In this document: positions 5,883 to 7,289 of the stretch, piece by piece | How the letters are laid out: the number at the start of each line of letters is the position of its first letter | How positions within the stretch are numbered: the first letter of the stretch is position 1 | DNA from: an uncultured Eubacteriales bacterium | GTDB lineage: Bacteria; Bacillota; Clostridia; Lachnospirales; Anaerotignaceae | Assembly: GCA_934256695.1 (NCBI GenBank) | Contig: CAKQPE010000107.1 | Coordinates: 1-7,289, forward strand | Direction of reading: 5' to 3' | DNA length: 7,289 bases | The notes under the pieces: generated by a model | Told to the model about the DNA's origin: nothing | Seen by the model: only the letters and a program-made list of their open reading frames with translations | Database searches by the model: none | Position numbers and translations under genes: made by a program

Positions 5883-6089
5883 TTATTTCAGTTCTTCGAT
5901 AATAAGCTCGGCAAACTCCTTTAAGCCATAGCCTTTTATTTTGCTTTTGTCCTCTGTTACCAGATTAAAATAACAGTTTGGAATGTGTTTTACCGCAAGA
6001 TTTTTCTTTATGCAAGGGGAACAGCCCTCGTTGTGGTTTGAAGGGTGTAATTTGCAGTCTGTGTTTTTGCAGGTACAAAAATTTTCCAT
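5883..6089 (-). CDS. Small Cys-rich protein, DUF6485-like
   Basis: A 68-residue conserved hypothetical protein. The ATG at 6087-6089 is preferred: an upstream in-frame GTG (6098) would add three residues but is itself part of the Shine-Dalgarno sequence AGGTGAT. Counting from this ATG, the cysteines are 5, 7, 12, 23, 26 and 39, with His15 and His19 between, giving a C-x-C-x4-C...C-x2-C...C pattern that probably binds a metal such as zinc. The segment NEGCSPCIKKNLAVKHIPNC followed by YF resembles the small Clostridial proteins grouped as DUF6485, whose function is unknown. That family match is from memory. The C-terminal third (about 44-68) looks like an amphipathic helix, ending EFAELIIEELK. 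Its ribosome binding site overlaps the stop codon of the dehydrogenase gene upstream, so translation is coupled. It may serve in metal handling, regulation or protein binding; no function is assigned. Confidence 0.8.
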   Translation of the reverse strand: MENFCTCKNTDCKLHPSNHNEGCSPCIKKNLAVKHIPNCYFNLVTEDKSKIKGYGLKEFAELIIEELK

Positions 6090-6093
6090 ATAA

Positions 6094-6102
6094 ATCACCT
6101 CA
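6094..6102 (-). promoter_or_regulatory. Ribosome binding site overlapping the dehydrogenase stop codon
   Basis: Minus-strand TGAGGTGAT contains the dehydrogenase TGA stop (6102-6100) and the AGGTGAT site for the ATG at 6089. Ribosomes finishing the dehydrogenase are thus placed to reinitiate on the small gene. This arrangement also decides in favour of ATG 6089 over GTG 6098. Confidence 0.7.
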
Positions 6103-7056
6103 TTCCGCTTTGTCGGCTTTTTCTATATATCCTTTTATTACTTCACATGAGTGGTCAAAAAGTGCTTTTTCGTCAGGTGTAAGGGAAATTTCGATTATTT
6201 CCTCAACACCGTCTTTACCTATAACACAAGGTACACCGGCACTTACGCCTTCCCAGCCGTACTGACCGTGGAGAGCGACGGAAACAGGCATAATGCGTTT
6301 TTCGTCTCTTAATATTGCTTTTATAATCTGGCAGGCGGCAAGGCCGATACCGAACTCTGTACGGGATTTTCCGTTTACGATGTCAAATCCGCCTTTTCTT
6401 ACAAGGTTCATAACATTGTCTTTTTCGATTTTGCCTATTGTATCCGGATACTCTTTCTGCATTGTGTCAAATGATTTTCCGCCGAAGTATACATGGGAGA
6501 ATGGAACCATTGATGAATCGCCGTGTTCACCCATACAAAAAGCTTGAATGGAGTTTCTGTTGTATCCGGAAGCATCTGCAAGGACTCTTTTAAGTCTGCT
6601 GCTGTCAAGAGATGTGCCTGTGCTGAAAACATGGTTTTCCGGAAGGCCGAGACGTTTTCTTATATAGTCTGCAATAATATCGGCAGGGTTTGAAATGCTT
6701 ACAACTATTCCGTTAAATCCGCTTGCTTTAAGTTTAGGTACTACGTCCTGAACCATTGCAAGAGTTTCGTCAAACATTTCCAGTCGTGTTTTTCCAGGAA
6801 CAGGATAGTGTCCTACGGACATTACAACAACGTCTGCATCGGTGCAGTCGCTGTAATCGCCTGTTCTTACAACTATGTTTTCCTCAATGCTGCTTACGGC
6901 ATCGTATATATCGAGAGCATGGGCATAAGCCTTTTTTTCGTCAATATCTATAAGGACTATTTCGTCTGCAACGCTTCTTAACATAAGGCTTGATGCTACG
7001 TGGCTGCCTACATAGCCTGCACCTATAATAACAACTTTTCTTGTTTTAATTCCCAT
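6100..7056 (-). CDS. LDH/MDH-family L-2-hydroxyacid dehydrogenase (annotated as L-lactate dehydrogenase type)
   Basis: A 318-residue member of the NAD-dependent lactate/malate dehydrogenase family, which reduces a 2-oxoacid to an L-2-hydroxyacid in the cytoplasm. The N-terminal Rossmann domain has GAGYVG at 12-17 and an acidic residue at the end of strand 2 (LIDID, 35-39), indicating NAD(H). Catalytic residues, in LDH numbering in brackets: Arg91 [109] in PGKTR, Asn123 [140] in SNPAD, Asp151 [168] and Arg154 [171] in SLDSSRLKR, His178 [195] in GEHGDS, and Thr233 [246]. The loop residue that usually sets specificity (Gln102 in LDH, Arg102 in MDH) aligns with Pro85 in VGHYPVPGKTR, so the substrate is uncertain and may be a bulkier 2-oxoacid. 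ATG 7056 is preceded by GGGAGG, and a TATAAT lies at 7093-7098. It is first in an operon with the Cys-rich and HAD genes. Fold is secure; lactate as substrate is only likely. Confidence 0.9.
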   Translation of the reverse strand: MGIKTRKVVIIGAGYVGSHVASSLMLRSVADEIVLIDIDEKKAYAHALDIYDAVSSIEENIVVRTGDYSDCTDADVVVMSVGHYPVPGKTRLEMFDETLAMVQDVVPKLKASGFNGIVVSISNPADIIADYIRKRLGLPENHVFSTGTSLDSSRLKRVLADASGYNRNSIQAFCMGEHGDSSMVPFSHVYFGGKSFDTMQKEYPDTIGKIEKDNVMNLVRKGGFDIVNGKSRTEFGIGLAACQIIKAILRDEKRIMPVSVALHGQYGWEGVSAGVPCVIGKDGVEEIIEISLTPDEKALFDHSCEVIKGYIEKADKAE

Positions 7057-7092
7057 TTTGTAAAACCTCCCGTTTGCAAAGCCGTGTAAAAA

Positions 7093-7098
7093 ATTATA
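7093..7098 (-). promoter_or_regulatory. Candidate -10 element of the dehydrogenase operon
   Basis: A perfect minus-strand TATAAT is preceded directly by TG. Transcription would begin near 7086, leaving a leader of about 30 bases with GGGAGG. The -35 is weak. GTGTAAA occurs twice on the plus strand around it (7084-7090 and 7151-7157) and might be a regulator site. No consensus Rex or CcpA operator was found. Confidence 0.4.
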
Positions 7099-7159
7099 CA
7101 GTTTGATTTAATTATTAAATATGGTTTTACAATAGCACAAATAAATAACAGTGTAAAGT

Positions 7160-7258
7160 AAAGACCTTGGGACTCTGTCCCAACCCCTGCGATTTTTTGA
7201 AAAAAATCGAGTAAAACTTTTATCAAAACGCAATTACATTGCGTTTTTCGGGATAAAA
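7160..7258. repeat. Three-hairpin intergenic element, terminator-like
   Basis: There are three successive inverted repeats. The first is TTGGGAC-TCT-GTCCCAA (7167-7183). The second is CGATTTTT-TGAA-AAAAATCG (7190-7209). The third has inner arms AAAACGCAAT and ATTGCGTTTT around TAC (7225-7247) and outer arms TTTTATC (7218-7224) and GATAAAA (7252-7258). The third has a T-run on the plus strand and T-rich sequence on the minus strand, so it can serve as a terminator, probably for a gene entering from beyond the right edge on the minus strand. The 'CTTGGGACTCTGTCCCAA' type of hairpin is, from memory, a frequent dispersed intergenic motif in gut Clostridia. That could not be checked here. Confidence 0.5.
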
Positions 7259-7289
7259 TTATAAGTTATGTTATTAAGATTTTGATTTT

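Noticed and set aside
6090..6098. GTG at 6098 as the start of the small Cys-rich protein
   Set aside because: That GTG is part of the AGGTGAT ribosome binding site serving the ATG at 6089.
7057..7166. Rex (redox) or CcpA operator before the dehydrogenase operon
   Set aside because: No TTGTTAA-N4-TTAACAA or cre-type match could be found on either strand.
7023..7226. A 67-codon minus-strand open frame overlapping the dehydrogenase start
   Set aside because: It runs through two of the hairpins and the promoter region, has no ribosome binding site and overlaps a secure gene start in another frame.

Overview
The window is AT-rich DNA. Strong AGGAGG-type ribosome binding sites, TTG starts, sigma-A-like promoters and the gene families present point to a low-GC Gram-positive (Firmicutes), most likely an anaerobic gut-type Clostridium relative. 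This is an inference from style and content, and no species is assigned. Six genes are recognised with good confidence, plus one small cysteine-rich conserved gene. No tRNA, rRNA, CRISPR array or transposase is visible.

Layout, left to right. Positions 1-107 hold no resolved gene but carry a 16-bp intrinsic terminator. On the minus strand, 1156 to 108, lies a two-gene lrgA-lrgB operon; the genes overlap by 7 bases and the first uses a TTG start. A 432-bp divergent intergenic region (1157-1588) carries a good lrgA promoter, a candidate promoter for the gene to its right, and small dyads. On the plus strand, 1589-3712, is a membrane-anchored LtaS-type sulfatase-fold enzyme (lipoteichoic-acid-synthase family). 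Between it and the next gene is a perfect 13-bp bidirectional terminator, followed by a separate large hairpin (3843-3887). On the minus strand, 5015-3918, is an iron-dependent alcohol dehydrogenase. Its 190-bp upstream region holds an unusual set of DnaA-box-like 9-mers spaced exactly 43 bp apart. Then comes a tight minus-strand operon (7056 to 5206): a lactate/malate-dehydrogenase-family 2-hydroxyacid dehydrogenase, the small Cys-rich DUF6485-like protein, and a HAD phosphatase of the Gph/PpaX type. The right edge (7160-7258) is a run of three hairpins that looks like a terminator or dispersed repeat.

How the genes may work together: LrgAB-family proteins have been shown in Bacillus and Streptococcus to move pyruvate. 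The window also encodes an LDH-type dehydrogenase and an Fe-dependent alcohol dehydrogenase. A fermentative pyruvate/redox theme is plausible but rests on family knowledge and proximity only. The LtaS-like enzyme is an envelope gene with its own transcription unit. I found no clearly new multi-gene system. The best leads are the 43-bp-periodic DnaA-box cluster, the LDH homologue that has Pro where Gln (LDH) or Arg (MDH) normally sets substrate choice, and the uncharacterised Cys-rich protein translationally coupled to it.
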